DNA from: Oscillospiraceae bacterium
GTDB taxonomy: Bacteria > Bacillota > Clostridia > Oscillospirales > Acutalibacteraceae
Length of the DNA: 36,297 nucleotides
Assembly: GCA_028697255.1 (NCBI GenBank)
Contig: JAQVFM010000014.1
Coordinates: forward strand, 1-36,297
Direction: 5' to 3'
This document shows positions 1-7,959 of the stretch, piece by piece. The position numbers and the translations under genes were made by a program. The notes below the pieces were generated by a model that saw only the letters and a program-made list of their open reading frames with translations, ran no database searches and was not told where the DNA came from. Each line of letters opens with the position of its first letter. Position 1 is the first letter of the stretch.

Positions 1-1
1 A

Positions 2-364
2 TACAATAAAAACGTACCTTTAAAAATACTGTCTGAACAGACATTGCCGAAAAACAGCTCCTCACAAACCATTAAGCCTATGCCAAAACCTCAGCCGCTG
101 CCCGTGGACAGCCCGCCTCCAAAACCTCAGCCGCTGCCCATAAACAGCCCGCCTCCAAAACCGCAGCCGCTGCCCATTAAGCCTGAAAATCTTAGACAAA
201 AAAATGATAAAACTGAAATCCAAACTGTAAAGCAGACAACTGTTATACCGACAAAAGACGAAACAAAAGCGCGTGACCAAAGAATAATTGATCCGCCAAA
301 AACAGGTGTTCCTGAATATGACAATGCGCTTAGGGATGTTCTTTCGATATTGAATAAACACTGA
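2..364 (+). CDS. C-terminal part of a proline-rich protein of unknown function (5' truncated by window edge)
   Basis: The reading frame is open from the left edge of the window to a TGA at 362-364. A TTG at 44 could be read as a start, but it has no ribosome binding site, so I treat this as the tail of a longer gene. The visible part has three copies of a 12-residue proline-rich unit (PKPQPLP followed by two variable residues and SPP), then a charged, probably disordered stretch rich in Lys, Thr and Gln. It ends with a short segment that could be a helix (EYDNALRDVLSILNKH). I see no domain, catalytic motif or membrane segment. Proline-rich repeats of this kind often act as flexible linkers in envelope proteins, but that is only an inference here. 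The gene lies 38 bases before mutS2 on the same strand and could be cotranscribed with it. I do not recognise the family. Confidence 0.6.
   Translation, partial: YNKNVPLKILSEQTLPKNSSSQTIKPMPKPQPLPVDSPPPKPQPLPINSPPPKPQPLPIKPENLRQKNDKTEIQTVKQTTVIPTKDETKARDQRIIDPPKTGVPEYDNALRDVLSILNKH
83..175 (+). repeat. 36-bp in-frame tandem repeat, about 2.6 copies
   Basis: Near-identical units begin at 83, 119 and 155, each opening with CCAAAACC and containing CAGCCGCTGCCC. The period is 36 bases (12 codons), so the repeat keeps the frame of the proline-rich protein. Differences between copies are a few substitutions in the variable positions and one at the third base of a Pro codon. Confidence 0.85.
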
Positions 365-402
365 TGCGCTCGCTGCAACCCTGATGGAGAGGTATCACAA
401 TT

Positions 403-2778
403 TTGAACCGAGATTACAAAGCGTTAGAACTTGATAAAATACTTGAAATGCTGGCTGATGAGACAAGCTGCGAGGATTCGGCTCAGCGTGCCCTCATTCT
501 TGAGCCGTCCAACAACCTTGAAACGGCATCACGCAGGATGGAGGATACGGCTGCAGCCTTTATGCTTACGGCACGATTCGGAAGTCCGACAATAAGCGGC
601 GTCAAAAATCCAAGCAACGCATTGCAGCTTGCTCGAACTGGCTCGTCTCTTTCAATGCGCGAGCTGCTTGACATAGCCGAAACACTGCGTGTTATACGCT
701 CATTGCAGCAGTGGCGTGATCATTGCATTGAAGTTGAAACCTGTTTGGATGATCGTTTTAATGCGCTTTCTCCCAATAAATATTTAGAGGACAAAATAAC
801 TTCCGCTATTATTTCAGAGGAAGAGATTGCAGATAATGCGTCGCCCGAGCTTAACAATATACGGCGTAAAATGCGTGCAATTTCTTCGCGTATACGCGAA
901 AAGCTTGATAAAATGATACGCTCGCCCGAATACCAGAAGCTGCTGCAGGATCCGATTGTCACAATACGATCGGGGCGTTTTGTCGTACCGGTAAAAACCG
1001 AGCATCGCGGCCAAGTTCCCGGTCTGGTACACGACACATCGTCATCGGGAGCAACAGTTTTTGTCGAACCCATGGCGGTGGTTGAAGCAAATAATGAAAT
1101 TCGTGTGCTACTGTCAAGGGAAAAAGTCGAGATTGAGCGCATACTATTAGAATTGTCAATAGAGGCTGGCAGCTTTGCCGAAACTATTATCGAAAGCTAC
1201 AACATGGTAGTTGAGCTTGATTTTATATTTGCTAAAGCGCGTCTGGCATACAAGATGAAAGCCTGCAAGCCTATAATTGCCGACAACGGTCATATTCTTT
1301 TGCGCCGCGCACGCCATCCGCTGCTTGATGCGAAGGCGGCTGTTCCAATTGATGTCGAACTCGGTGGGGGATATGATACACTGGTCATTACCGGTCCCAA
1401 CACGGGCGGTAAAACAGTAACACTTAAAACCATCGGACTGCTCACGCTTATGGCAATGTGTGGACTTATGGTTCCTGCAGGCGAGGGCAGCATTTTGTCT
1501 TGCTTTGGCGCAATTTTTGTCGATATTGGAGATGAGCAGTCGATTGAGCAATCGCTGTCGACTTTTTCAGCACATATGACTAATATTATAAGAATTTTAA
1601 ATAAAGCGGGTTCAAGCAGCCTTGTATTAATGGACGAGCTGGGTGCGGGTACCGACCCCGTAGAGGGTGCAGCACTTGCCATCGCAATTCTTGAGCGCCT
1701 GAGGCTTCAGGGGGCGCGTATTGCGGCAACTACGCACTACGCCGAGTTAAAGGCATTTGCAATCAACACCCCGGGAGTAGAAAACGGCAGTTGCGAATTT
1801 GATGTAAATACACTTCGTCCCACCTATAGGCTTTTGACCGGTGTACCCGGGCGTTCAAACGCTTTTGCAATATCCGAACGGTTGGGTATGGATGAAGCGC
1901 TTGTCGCGCGTGCTAAAGAGCTTATATCGGACGATAACCAGCGCTTAGAGGATGTTGTTGAAAGGCTGGAACGACAAAGACAGACTCTCGAAATCGAGCT
2001 TAAAAAAGCGCGTTCAATTAGTGAAGCGGCGCGCATGTCCGAGCAAAAGGCCAAACAACGGCTTGCAGAGCTTGAACAAATACGGGAGAGAGAAAAAGAA
2101 AAAGCAAAGGCCGAAGCCCGACGCATTGTTGAAAAAACGCGTGCTGAGGCAGAAGCTATAATAAGCGAGCTTGATGCCTTGCGAAAAGAAATGAACGCCG
2201 CCAATTTTTCCGCGCAGGTGGGCGAGGCAAAAAGTCGGTTGCGTTCACGACTAAAGGCTGCTGAGGATGCTGCCGATCCGGTAGAAAAATTCAATAACTC
2301 AAATTATAAGCTTCCACGACCTCTTGTTTCGGGTGATGATGTGGTTATTGTAGATATTAATAAGAATGGCGTAGTAATAGCGCCACCCGATTCAAACGGC
2401 TATGTTCAGGTTCAGGCCGGAATAATAAAAACTCGTGTCAAGGTTGATAATCTGCGTTTAATTGAAACAAAGGCCAACAAATTAAAACCGCAAATGAGCG
2501 GCGTTACTTCGGTGAGAAAACGGGCAATCCGAAAGGTGCGCACAGAAATTGACTTGCGTGGCAAACTGACCGACGACGGTGTTTTGGAATTAGACCGGTT
2601 TATCGACGAAGCGCTAATGTCCGGAATAAATCAAATTACCGTTATTCATGGTAAAGGCACCGGTGCTATGCGCGCCGCTGTTCGCAGTCATCTAAGCGGT
2701 CACCCATCGGTAAAAAGCTTTCGCCCCGGCGTATACGGTGAGGGTGAAGATGGCGTAACAGTTGTTGAAATTGGATAA
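403..2778 (+). CDS. mutS2: MutS2 family ATPase/endonuclease
   Basis: This is a full-length MutS2 homologue of 791 residues. The start is a TTG preceded by GGAGAGG at 386-392. An N-terminal core and lever region is followed by the MutS-type ATPase domain, with Walker A GPNTGGKT at 331-338 and a Walker B region LVLMDELGAGTDP at 407-419. A long charged coiled-coil segment runs from about 510 to 630. The C-terminal Smr nuclease domain spans about 715-791, with DLRG at 717-720 and HGKGTGAMR from 749. In the family, MutS2 lacks the mismatch-recognition domain of MutS. It has been linked to suppression of recombination, and in Bacillus subtilis to splitting collided ribosomes; the sequence does not say which role applies here. 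All key motifs are intact. The gene ends just before a strong terminator. Confidence 0.97.
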   Translation: MNRDYKALELDKILEMLADETSCEDSAQRALILEPSNNLETASRRMEDTAAAFMLTARFGSPTISGVKNPSNALQLARTGSSLSMRELLDIAETLRVIRSLQQWRDHCIEVETCLDDRFNALSPNKYLEDKITSAIISEEEIADNASPELNNIRRKMRAISSRIREKLDKMIRSPEYQKLLQDPIVTIRSGRFVVPVKTEHRGQVPGLVHDTSSSGATVFVEPMAVVEANNEIRVLLSREKVEIERILLELSIEAGSFAETIIESYNMVVELDFIFAKARLAYKMKACKPIIADNGHILLRRARHPLLDAKAAVPIDVELGGGYDTLVITGPNTGGKTVTLKTIGLLTLMAMCGLMVPAGEGSILSCFGAIFVDIGDEQSIEQSLSTFSAHMTNIIRILNKAGSSSLVLMDELGAGTDPVEGAALAIAILERLRLQGARIAATTHYAELKAFAINTPGVENGSCEFDVNTLRPTYRLLTGVPGRSNAFAISERLGMDEALVARAKELISDDNQRLEDVVERLERQRQTLEIELKKARSISEAARMSEQKAKQRLAELEQIREREKEKAKAEARRIVEKTRAEAEAIISELDALRKEMNAANFSAQVGEAKSRLRSRLKAAEDAADPVEKFNNSNYKLPRPLVSGDDVVIVDINKNGVVIAPPDSNGYVQVQAGIIKTRVKVDNLRLIETKANKLKPQMSGVTSVRKRAIRKVRTEIDLRGKLTDDGVLELDRFIDEALMSGINQITVIHGKGTGAMRAAVRSHLSGHPSVKSFRPGVYGEGEDGVTVVEIG

Positions 2779-2780
2779 AA

Positions 2781-2810
2781 AAACAGCAGCCGCTTTACAG
2801 GCTGCTGTTT
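2781..2810. terminator. Bidirectional intrinsic terminator between mutS2 and the surface protein gene
   Basis: The arms AAACAGCAGCC (2781-2791) and GGCTGCTGTTT (2800-2810) are perfectly complementary around an 8-base loop. A T-run follows on the plus strand, and the A-run before the left arm supplies a T-run on the minus strand. It can therefore end both mutS2 and the convergent gene at 2858-4474. Confidence 0.9.
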
Positions 2811-2821
2811 TTTGCAATGCA

Positions 2822-2841
2822 GCGGGACGATGTCATCCCGC
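2822..2841. repeat. Small GC-rich intergenic palindrome
   Basis: The arms GCGGGA and TCCCGC enclose a short core (with an internal GA/TC pairing) that contains ATG and CAT. It has no T-run and lies next to the mutS2 terminator. It resembles the hairpins at 10701-10722, 15281-15303 and 18611-18633, which share the pattern GGCGNGATG, a short spacer, then CATCNCGCC. Confidence 0.55.
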
Positions 2842-2857
2842 CTTACTGCCGCGTTTT

Positions 2858-4474
2858 TTATTCGTCGTTTAAGTCCTTATTGAGCAACGAGCCTAATGAT
2901 ACGCTGTCCTCTTTACCTTGAGTTTTTAATTCTGTGTTCAGATTGTATGGTGTTTGCGGGTGGAAATACTGAATTTCTTCCTGCAAATCGTCGGCAGGAA
3001 TAGGTTTGCGAATAAAGAAGAAGTATAAAAGTGCACCTGCACCTGCCAACATGAGCAGACCGAGTACTATTATGCCGATTGCAATATAAGGGATACCGCC
3101 ACCGTTGATACCTAAGCCCATAGAGTTATCAAAGCCAAGAATGACTATTGATGAAAGTCGGTTTGTTTTGAACTGTAAAATTCCGTTATCAACTTTGGTT
3201 TCTAAAAACTGTGAGATGCCGTTCTCGTTGCAAAGTGCAGCAACGATTGTATAATCTGATGTGTTTCTCATTGGTTTGGGTACAGGCAACTCAATGATAA
3301 CTTCGGATTCGGGCATGCTGACAGGGGTATTGACCTTATGCTGATTATCCACAATCAATAATGACATATTGATAGGAATGCGTAGAGTTTGTTCGGGCTG
3401 AAACAGACTGTATTTAGATTTACCGCTTATTGCAGAAAAAATGTGCTGGTCTGTAATATCTAAATTAGACGTCTGCGCAAGCAGCATAATTGTGGCGGAT
3501 GAGCCGCCGACAATGTCCGAGTACATTGCTTTGCTCACCAAAAGCCGTGCCCGGGCGGCAAAATCTTTTGAAGAATACTTAAAGCTTTCGGCAACACCGG
3601 TGTCAAAGCTGACATTAACTGCGATTTTATCACCAAGTACCGCCGTGGTGCCGGCACCCGTAACTATTGGCAGTGTTTGTTTAGTTGTTGGTGCCGTTGT
3701 CGTTATGTTCTGTGTTCTTTTGGTTGTTGTTCGTCCTTTTGAGGTTGATGTGGTTGGCTTGGTAGTAGTTGTAGATGTTGATGGAGTGGAAGACGGGGGA
3801 TCTTTAGGAAAAAAGCCTTCGGCCCCCTCATAATATATTTCGCCGTTTTCAAGCGGAACGTAAAATGACTCTACCTTGCACATAACCTTGGTTTTATCTT
3901 CGGGAACGGGAACAGGGAAAACCACATTGCCGTTCCTGTCTGTAAACTGGGGATCTATTTCCTCGATCAGACTGCCGGAAATATAGAGCAGCACTTCACA
4001 GTCAACAACCGGGCGACCATAGTCGTCAATAATGCTCGCAGCAATATACCCGTCCGATTCTCTTAAGTTGACATTAATGCTAAGCTCACCTGCTCGCACA
4101 ACTTTTTTGTCGCAAGTATATGTTGTTATACTGTCATCCATTTCGAATATGACATCGTAAATGCCCGGCGGCAATTCATAAATATTTACAAAAAAGCTAC
4201 CGGTGTTGTCATTAACAGATTCGAAAATATTACCGATTTTAACACTTTTGACTGACAGTCCGCCAGCATCCTCGGCATTCCATGTGACTTTAATGCTGTA
4301 ATCACTATCATATACAAAATCAAATATTAATTCATCGCTTGGAGTTGTGGTTGCTGTTGTGGAAGTGCCGGAGGTTGTTGATGGAACGGTTGTTGAGTCT
4401 TCAGCAAAGACAAGCCCGGGTAACGAGCTTATCGCCAGCGCAATACCGGCTATGGCAATTATCCATTTTTTCAT
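2858..4474 (-). CDS. Secreted, C-terminally membrane-anchored surface protein with Thr-rich linker, function unknown
   Basis: The product is 538 residues long. I chose the ATG at 4474 because it opens a clear signal peptide (MKKWIIAIAGIALAIS, predicted cleavage after VFA). The frame continues upstream to 4501, but those nine extra residues precede the charged signal start. The first ~210 residues look like tandem beta-sandwich domains; one stretch (DDYGRPV, then TDRNGNVVF) resembles Ig-like or carboxypeptidase-regulatory-like folds. A Thr/Ser-rich linker covers about 213-275, and a second globular domain follows. One hydrophobic helix lies at about 464-488, followed by a 50-residue cytoplasmic tail. 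There is no LPXTG sorting motif, so it is probably held by the single membrane helix. I do not recognise a specific family. It is transcribed separately from the ROK gene upstream. Confidence 0.8.
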   Translation of the reverse strand: MKKWIIAIAGIALAISSLPGLVFAEDSTTVPSTTSGTSTTATTTPSDELIFDFVYDSDYSIKVTWNAEDAGGLSVKSVKIGNIFESVNDNTGSFFVNIYELPPGIYDVIFEMDDSITTYTCDKKVVRAGELSINVNLRESDGYIAASIIDDYGRPVVDCEVLLYISGSLIEEIDPQFTDRNGNVVFPVPVPEDKTKVMCKVESFYVPLENGEIYYEGAEGFFPKDPPSSTPSTSTTTTKPTTSTSKGRTTTKRTQNITTTAPTTKQTLPIVTGAGTTAVLGDKIAVNVSFDTGVAESFKYSSKDFAARARLLVSKAMYSDIVGGSSATIMLLAQTSNLDITDQHIFSAISGKSKYSLFQPEQTLRIPINMSLLIVDNQHKVNTPVSMPESEVIIELPVPKPMRNTSDYTIVAALCNENGISQFLETKVDNGILQFKTNRLSSIVILGFDNSMGLGINGGGIPYIAIGIIVLGLLMLAGAGALLYFFFIRKPIPADDLQEEIQYFHPQTPYNLNTELKTQGKEDSVSLGSLLNKDLNDE

Positions 4475-4503
4475 AAAGACATTTCGTCCTTTCCATGGCA
4501 ACT

Positions 4504-4523
4504 CTTATAAGCCTTCTTATAAG
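4504..4523. repeat. Two CTTATAAG palindromes 12 bp apart in the surface-protein leader
   Basis: CTTATAAG occurs at 4504-4511 and again at 4516-4523, within a 12-base direct repeat. Each copy is itself a palindrome. On the minus strand they lie just downstream of a TATAAT box (4540 to 4535), whose -35 is weak, and upstream of the start at 4474. They could be an operator, but this is an inference from position only. Confidence 0.4.
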
Positions 4524-4613
4524 CCTAATGACTAATTATAAGGATATCATAAAACTTCTTAAAAGTAAACGAGTTAGGAATAAATGGATTTAAATGCTTT
4601 TATATCAAAAAAA

Positions 4614-5558
4614 TTACTGCCCAATACACGCGGCGCCTATAATACCTGCGTCATTGCCAAGCTCGGCTACACACAAGCGGGTTTGGCAGGCACAATATCT
4701 GCTGTATCTTTCTTTTTCAATCAGCTTTTCAAGCGGTTTTATCAGAGTGTCGCCCTCTTTGCATATTCCGCCGCCAATGCAAAGCACCTCGGGCTGGAAA
4801 ATGTTTATTACATTAATAAGCCCGCATGCAAGATAATTAATATAATTGTCGACAACCTGCCTGCCGCTTTCATCGCCTTGTCGCATTGCATCAAACGATG
4901 TGCGTCCGTCTACATTGTCAAGTGTTTTTGCAATCGTCCACATAATGCTGTTTTTGTCTGCCTGCATTGCGGCTTTGGTTTGTCTAATCAGTGCGGTTGC
5001 CGACGCATATGACTCCCAACAACCATTTCGCCCGCATGTGCATGGCTCGCCGTTTAACATTATTACGGTATGCCCCAGCTCGCCACCCGAAAAATTAAAA
5101 CCGCTGTAAATCTTGCCGTCTATAATGATACCGCTGCCCACACCTGTTCCGAGTGTTATGCATACGCAGCTTTGTGCACCTTTCGCGGCGCCGGCCAGAG
5201 TTTCTCCGAGTGCGGCTGCATTGGCGTCATTTTCAATATAAATTGGCTTTTTTATAGCGTCGTATAATATTTCACGTATCGGGACATTAACAAAATCAAG
5301 GTTATTACTGTATTCCACGATGCCGGAGTCATTATTGCATGTACCGGGGCAACCTACACCTACATAAGAGATGTCATCAAATGAAATTTTGGCATTAGCT
5401 GCAGCCTCAAGCGCAATGTTTGCCATGTCACCGATTATTTCCTTAGCCGGACGCGGAAGCCGTGTTTTACAGCGTGACGAGCCAATAATACGGTAGTTGT
5501 CGTCAACTACGCCAGCCACAATATTTGTACCGCCTAAATCAATTCCTATTCTGTACAT
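4614..5558 (-). CDS. ROK-family sugar kinase (glucokinase-like)
   Basis: The product is 314 residues, the usual length for a ROK glucokinase. The start at 5558 is supported by GGAGA a few bases upstream; a longer frame to 5648 runs through non-conserved sequence. An N-terminal phosphate-binding motif IDLGGTN lies at 6-12, the catalytic-base region ENDANAA at 109-115, GTGVGSG at 137-143, GELGH at 159-163, and the ROK zinc motif CTCGRNGC at 173-180. Family members phosphorylate glucose or related hexoses such as mannose, fructose or N-acetylmannosamine with ATP. Because manA lies directly upstream on the same strand, glucose, mannose or fructose is the likely substrate range. The N-terminus is a kinase domain with no helix-turn-helix extension, so it is not a ROK repressor. 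It is probably cotranscribed with manA. Confidence 0.93.
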   Translation of the reverse strand: MYRIGIDLGGTNIVAGVVDDNYRIIGSSRCKTRLPRPAKEIIGDMANIALEAAANAKISFDDISYVGVGCPGTCNNDSGIVEYSNNLDFVNVPIREILYDAIKKPIYIENDANAAALGETLAGAAKGAQSCVCITLGTGVGSGIIIDGKIYSGFNFSGGELGHTVIMLNGEPCTCGRNGCWESYASATALIRQTKAAMQADKNSIMWTIAKTLDNVDGRTSFDAMRQGDESGRQVVDNYINYLACGLINVINIFQPEVLCIGGGICKEGDTLIKPLEKLIEKERYSRYCACQTRLCVAELGNDAGIIGAACIGQ

Positions 5559-5655
5559 TTTTATTTCTCCTTTTTGATACATTTCGCAATCGGCTAATAT
5601 GTGTTTATAAATATACGGAATTTGCGGGGCATTTTGTTTAGCGCCCAAAATAAAA
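5559..5655. other. manA to ROK spacer with a possible degenerate repeat
   Basis: This 97-base spacer holds the kinase ribosome binding site. It also has stretches resembling the two elements in the manA leader: TTTCGCAATCGGCTAAT near 5583-5599, and GCGGGGC with GCGCCC near 5622-5645. The resemblance is partial, so it may be an eroded copy of the same repeat. Confidence 0.3.
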
Positions 5656-6621
5656 TTATATGTAACTGTAAAGAATTTTTGCCGGTTGCTTGGCTGTAGA
5701 TGTAATATGTGCGCCCATACCAGCCGGCAGAAAAATACTGCTGCCTTTTTTAAGTATTAGCTTTGCATTTTCTGTTTCAAGTGTACATTCGCCCTCAAGA
5801 TTAAGCAGAGAACAAAAGCTGTCTAAGTTATTAATTGTTATCGCGCTGTTGACGGTTAATAAACAGCAAGTAAAATATTCGCATTGGGCTAAAGTTTTAA
5901 TTGTTCCGCCGTCAATCGTTTCAGTATTAAGGGTTTTTTGATGGTTGGGCGTAGAGGTATTTGTCACATCAACGGCTTTTTGAATGTGCAATTGACGGGG
6001 ATTGCCGCTTGAATCGCGTCTGTCGTAATCATATACACGATATGTAATGTCAGAATTCTGCTGCACCTCGGCAATCAATATGCCACCGCCAATCGCGTGC
6101 AGGGTGCCGGCCTCAATAAAAAAGACATCACCTTTTTTTACGGGCACAAAATTACAGACCTCTAATAGTGAACCGTTTTCAATGTGGCGGCGAAACTCGT
6201 CCTTTGTTAAATCGCGGTTAAAACCGTAAATCAGCTCGGCTCCGGGGTTGCAGTCAACAACATACCACATTTCGGTTTTTCCGGGCTCCCCCTCGACACG
6301 TAGCGCATAATCATTGTCGGGGTGCACCTGAACCGAAAGCTTGTCGCGAGCGTCAATAAGCTTTATAAGCAGTGGAAATTGCGGGGATGATGCGGCTCTT
6401 TTGCCCAGCGCGTCATTACCCCACAATGCGATTGCGTCACTTAGAGCTGTGCCTTTAAGTGCACCGTTTTGAATAATTGCCGCTCCGTCCGCACGGCAGG
6501 ACAGCACCCAAGCCTCGGCAACAATGTCTTTGCCACTATAGCCAAATTCTTTTATTAATCGGGTGCCTCCCCACAGACTGCTTTTAAGTGCGGGTTTAAG
6601 CATGAGCGGGTAGGTTGTCAT
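5656..6621 (-). CDS. manA: Mannose-6-phosphate isomerase, class I
   Basis: The product is 321 residues, normal for the short Firmicutes class I enzyme. The start at 6621 has AGGAGG directly upstream. The frame stays open to 6786, but that part runs through an inverted-repeat element and is not coding. The cupin metal site is visible: QVHPDN (98-103), E117 in the TEMWYVVD stretch, and H175 in AGTLHAIGGG. The conserved segment DITYRVYDYDR is at 191-201. The enzyme interconverts mannose 6-phosphate and fructose 6-phosphate in the cytoplasm with one bound zinc. It heads a two-gene unit with the ROK kinase 98 bases downstream. A consensus promoter is at 6770-6798, giving a leader of about 140 bases that contains two hairpins. 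Confidence 0.96.
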   Translation of the reverse strand: MTTYPLMLKPALKSSLWGGTRLIKEFGYSGKDIVAEAWVLSCRADGAAIIQNGALKGTALSDAIALWGNDALGKRAASSPQFPLLIKLIDARDKLSVQVHPDNDYALRVEGEPGKTEMWYVVDCNPGAELIYGFNRDLTKDEFRRHIENGSLLEVCNFVPVKKGDVFFIEAGTLHAIGGGILIAEVQQNSDITYRVYDYDRRDSSGNPRQLHIQKAVDVTNTSTPNHQKTLNTETIDGGTIKTLAQCEYFTCCLLTVNSAITINNLDSFCSLLNLEGECTLETENAKLILKKGSSIFLPAGMGAHITSTAKQPAKILYSYI

Positions 6622-6636
6622 GTGTTGTCCTCCTAA

Positions 6637-6754
6637 AGCTGATAATTGCGGGCGAACACAGTTCACCCCTACAGCATAGTTAAGCGAATTTATAATGAAA
6701 CCACAGCTTGTAGGGGCGATCTTTAGTCGCCCGTGTATTTCGCAATTGATTAGC
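6637..6754. repeat. Pair of inverted GTAGGGG repeat elements in the manA leader (MITE-like)
   Basis: The right copy reads, on the plus strand from about 6709, TGTAGGGGCGA, a 7-base loop, TCGCCC, then after a short gap CGCAATTGATTAGCT. The left copy (6637-6674) is its inverted counterpart, ending in CCCCTACAG. The outer ends pair as AGCTGATAATTGCG and CGCAATTGATTAGCT, so the whole 118-bp unit has imperfect terminal inverted repeats. Each copy also contains its own small palindrome (GGGCGA and TCGCCC in the right copy). I see no clear target-site duplication. Other GTAGGG copies occur at 10630-10870. Confidence 0.75.
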
Positions 6755-6769
6755 TGATGTTCACACATT

Positions 6770-6798
6770 ATTTTAACCGCCGCCAAGCGTTAAGTCAA
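6770..6798 (-). promoter_or_regulatory. Sigma-A promoter for manA and the ROK kinase
   Basis: On the minus strand a TTGACT -35 box (6798 to 6793) is followed by exactly 17 bases and a TAAAAT -10 box (6775 to 6770). Transcription would begin near 6763 and read through the inverted repeat pair before the manA ribosome binding site. Confidence 0.7.
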
Positions 6799-6867
6799 GA
6801 AATTAAGTTTGTCTAAGTATATATATTAGATTTAGGGAAAAAATATGGTAATAATGGGGTGGTTAAT

Positions 6868-7959
6868 ATGCCTATGACAAACACAGTAAATAACAGGCAG
6901 CTTTTTTATATTCTTTTTCTTGTGCTAACAACGTATGATTCGCTGACTATCCCTTATATTATGGCGCGTACCACCGGCCGGGGTGGATGGACAACAATTA
7001 TTGCAGCTTCTTTAATCTTTGCGTTAGCCGCCGTGGTTATTGCAAAGCTTCAAAATATGCATAAGGGCAAGATGATATTTGATTATTGCACTGAAATGCT
7101 TGGTCCGGTGCTGTCGTACATTATTAGTGCTGCTTATATAATAGAGTATACATTGCTTATGGTATATCTTAATTCACAGGTGTTCGGGCTTATACAAACA
7201 GAATTTTTAACCCGTACGCCGATTTGGGCTACTGTATCGTTAGGGCTTGCCGTTTTCGGGTTCATTGCCTATAAAGGCATCACAAATGTTGCACGACTGT
7301 TCGAAATTATAGCACCTCTGTATATTATTTCTTCTGCATTTATATTGGTTTTAGTATTAACACAGGGCGACATTAACAATGTTTTGCCACTTTTCGAGCC
7401 TGATCACATTATAGATTATGTGTCTGCTTTAAAGGATATGGCACTTCCGTTTATGGGACTTACGGTTATTACGGTTATTCCCTTTACCTCGCGCAATAAA
7501 AAAGCACCGAAATGGGCCTTTTTTGGAGTGCTGTTTATCGGAGCAAATTATTTGATAAATATGGAAAGCAGTTTTAGCCTCACAGGCATAAATACGCTTA
7601 TGCATTATAAAACCGGAGTTATCGAAACATTTAGACTTGTGGATTTTCCTGTTATTGAACGTATAGACATATTGTTTTTGACAGTTGGGTATTCGGGCAT
7701 GTTTATGGGCATTACTTTTATATATACCGCAATGACCGAGCATGTATGCCGAATGTTTCCTAAAATAAAACGCCATTTTATTGTTTTAGCGATTGGGATA
7801 ATAATATTTATTATAAATATGTTTTATCATGATTTAAGAAGGGAAAATGATGCAATAAGTATTGTTTTGTCGATTATGGTTACTTTTATGTCTATTGTTT
7901 TACCTATATTTTTACTGATTATGTCGAAGGTGAAAAAAAGTGCACAAAAAGATAATTAG
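6868..7959 (+). CDS. Spore germination receptor B subunit (GerAB/GerKB family permease-like)
   Basis: The protein has about 363 residues and about ten hydrophobic segments spread along its length. It begins with the typical N-terminal pattern of the GerAB family, in which the first helix contains PY and is followed by GRGGW. Family members are inner-spore-membrane proteins related to amino-acid transporters and form the germinant-binding subunit of Ger receptors. I chose the ATG at 6868 because GGGGTGG precedes it by about five bases. A GTG at 6859 and an ATG at 6874 are alternatives. The end overlaps the start of the lipoprotein gene by 20 bases, which implies translational coupling. The germinant cannot be read from the sequence. 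Confidence 0.93.
   Translation: MPMTNTVNNRQLFYILFLVLTTYDSLTIPYIMARTTGRGGWTTIIAASLIFALAAVVIAKLQNMHKGKMIFDYCTEMLGPVLSYIISAAYIIEYTLLMVYLNSQVFGLIQTEFLTRTPIWATVSLGLAVFGFIAYKGITNVARLFEIIAPLYIISSAFILVLVLTQGDINNVLPLFEPDHIIDYVSALKDMALPFMGLTVITVIPFTSRNKKAPKWAFFGVLFIGANYLINMESSFSLTGINTLMHYKTGVIETFRLVDFPVIERIDILFLTVGYSGMFMGITFIYTAMTEHVCRMFPKIKRHFIVLAIGIIIFIINMFYHDLRRENDAISIVLSIMVTFMSIVLPIFLLIMSKVKKSAQKDN

Noticed and set aside
83-175. 36-bp repeats as a CRISPR array
   Set aside because: The units are directly adjacent with no unique spacers and encode an in-frame proline-rich repeat.
720-1142. Long open frame on the minus strand inside mutS2
   Set aside because: It overlaps a clearly conserved gene, has no family-like sequence or ribosome binding site, and is a shadow of the codon pattern. 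The same holds for 1290-1682 and 1824-2294.
3441-3833. Plus-strand frame with Val-rich product inside the surface protein gene
   Set aside because: The Val run is the antisense of the Thr-rich linker (Thr codons ACN read as NGT/Val on the other strand); no start signal.
6622-6786. N-terminal extension of ManA
   Set aside because: It would be encoded by the inverted repeat element, lies upstream of the AGGAGG, and is not seen in the family.
6790-6860. Sigma-G type promoter for the germination operon
   Set aside because: A TATATTA near 6822 resembles a forespore -10 box, but no matching -35 stands at the right distance; not strong enough to report.
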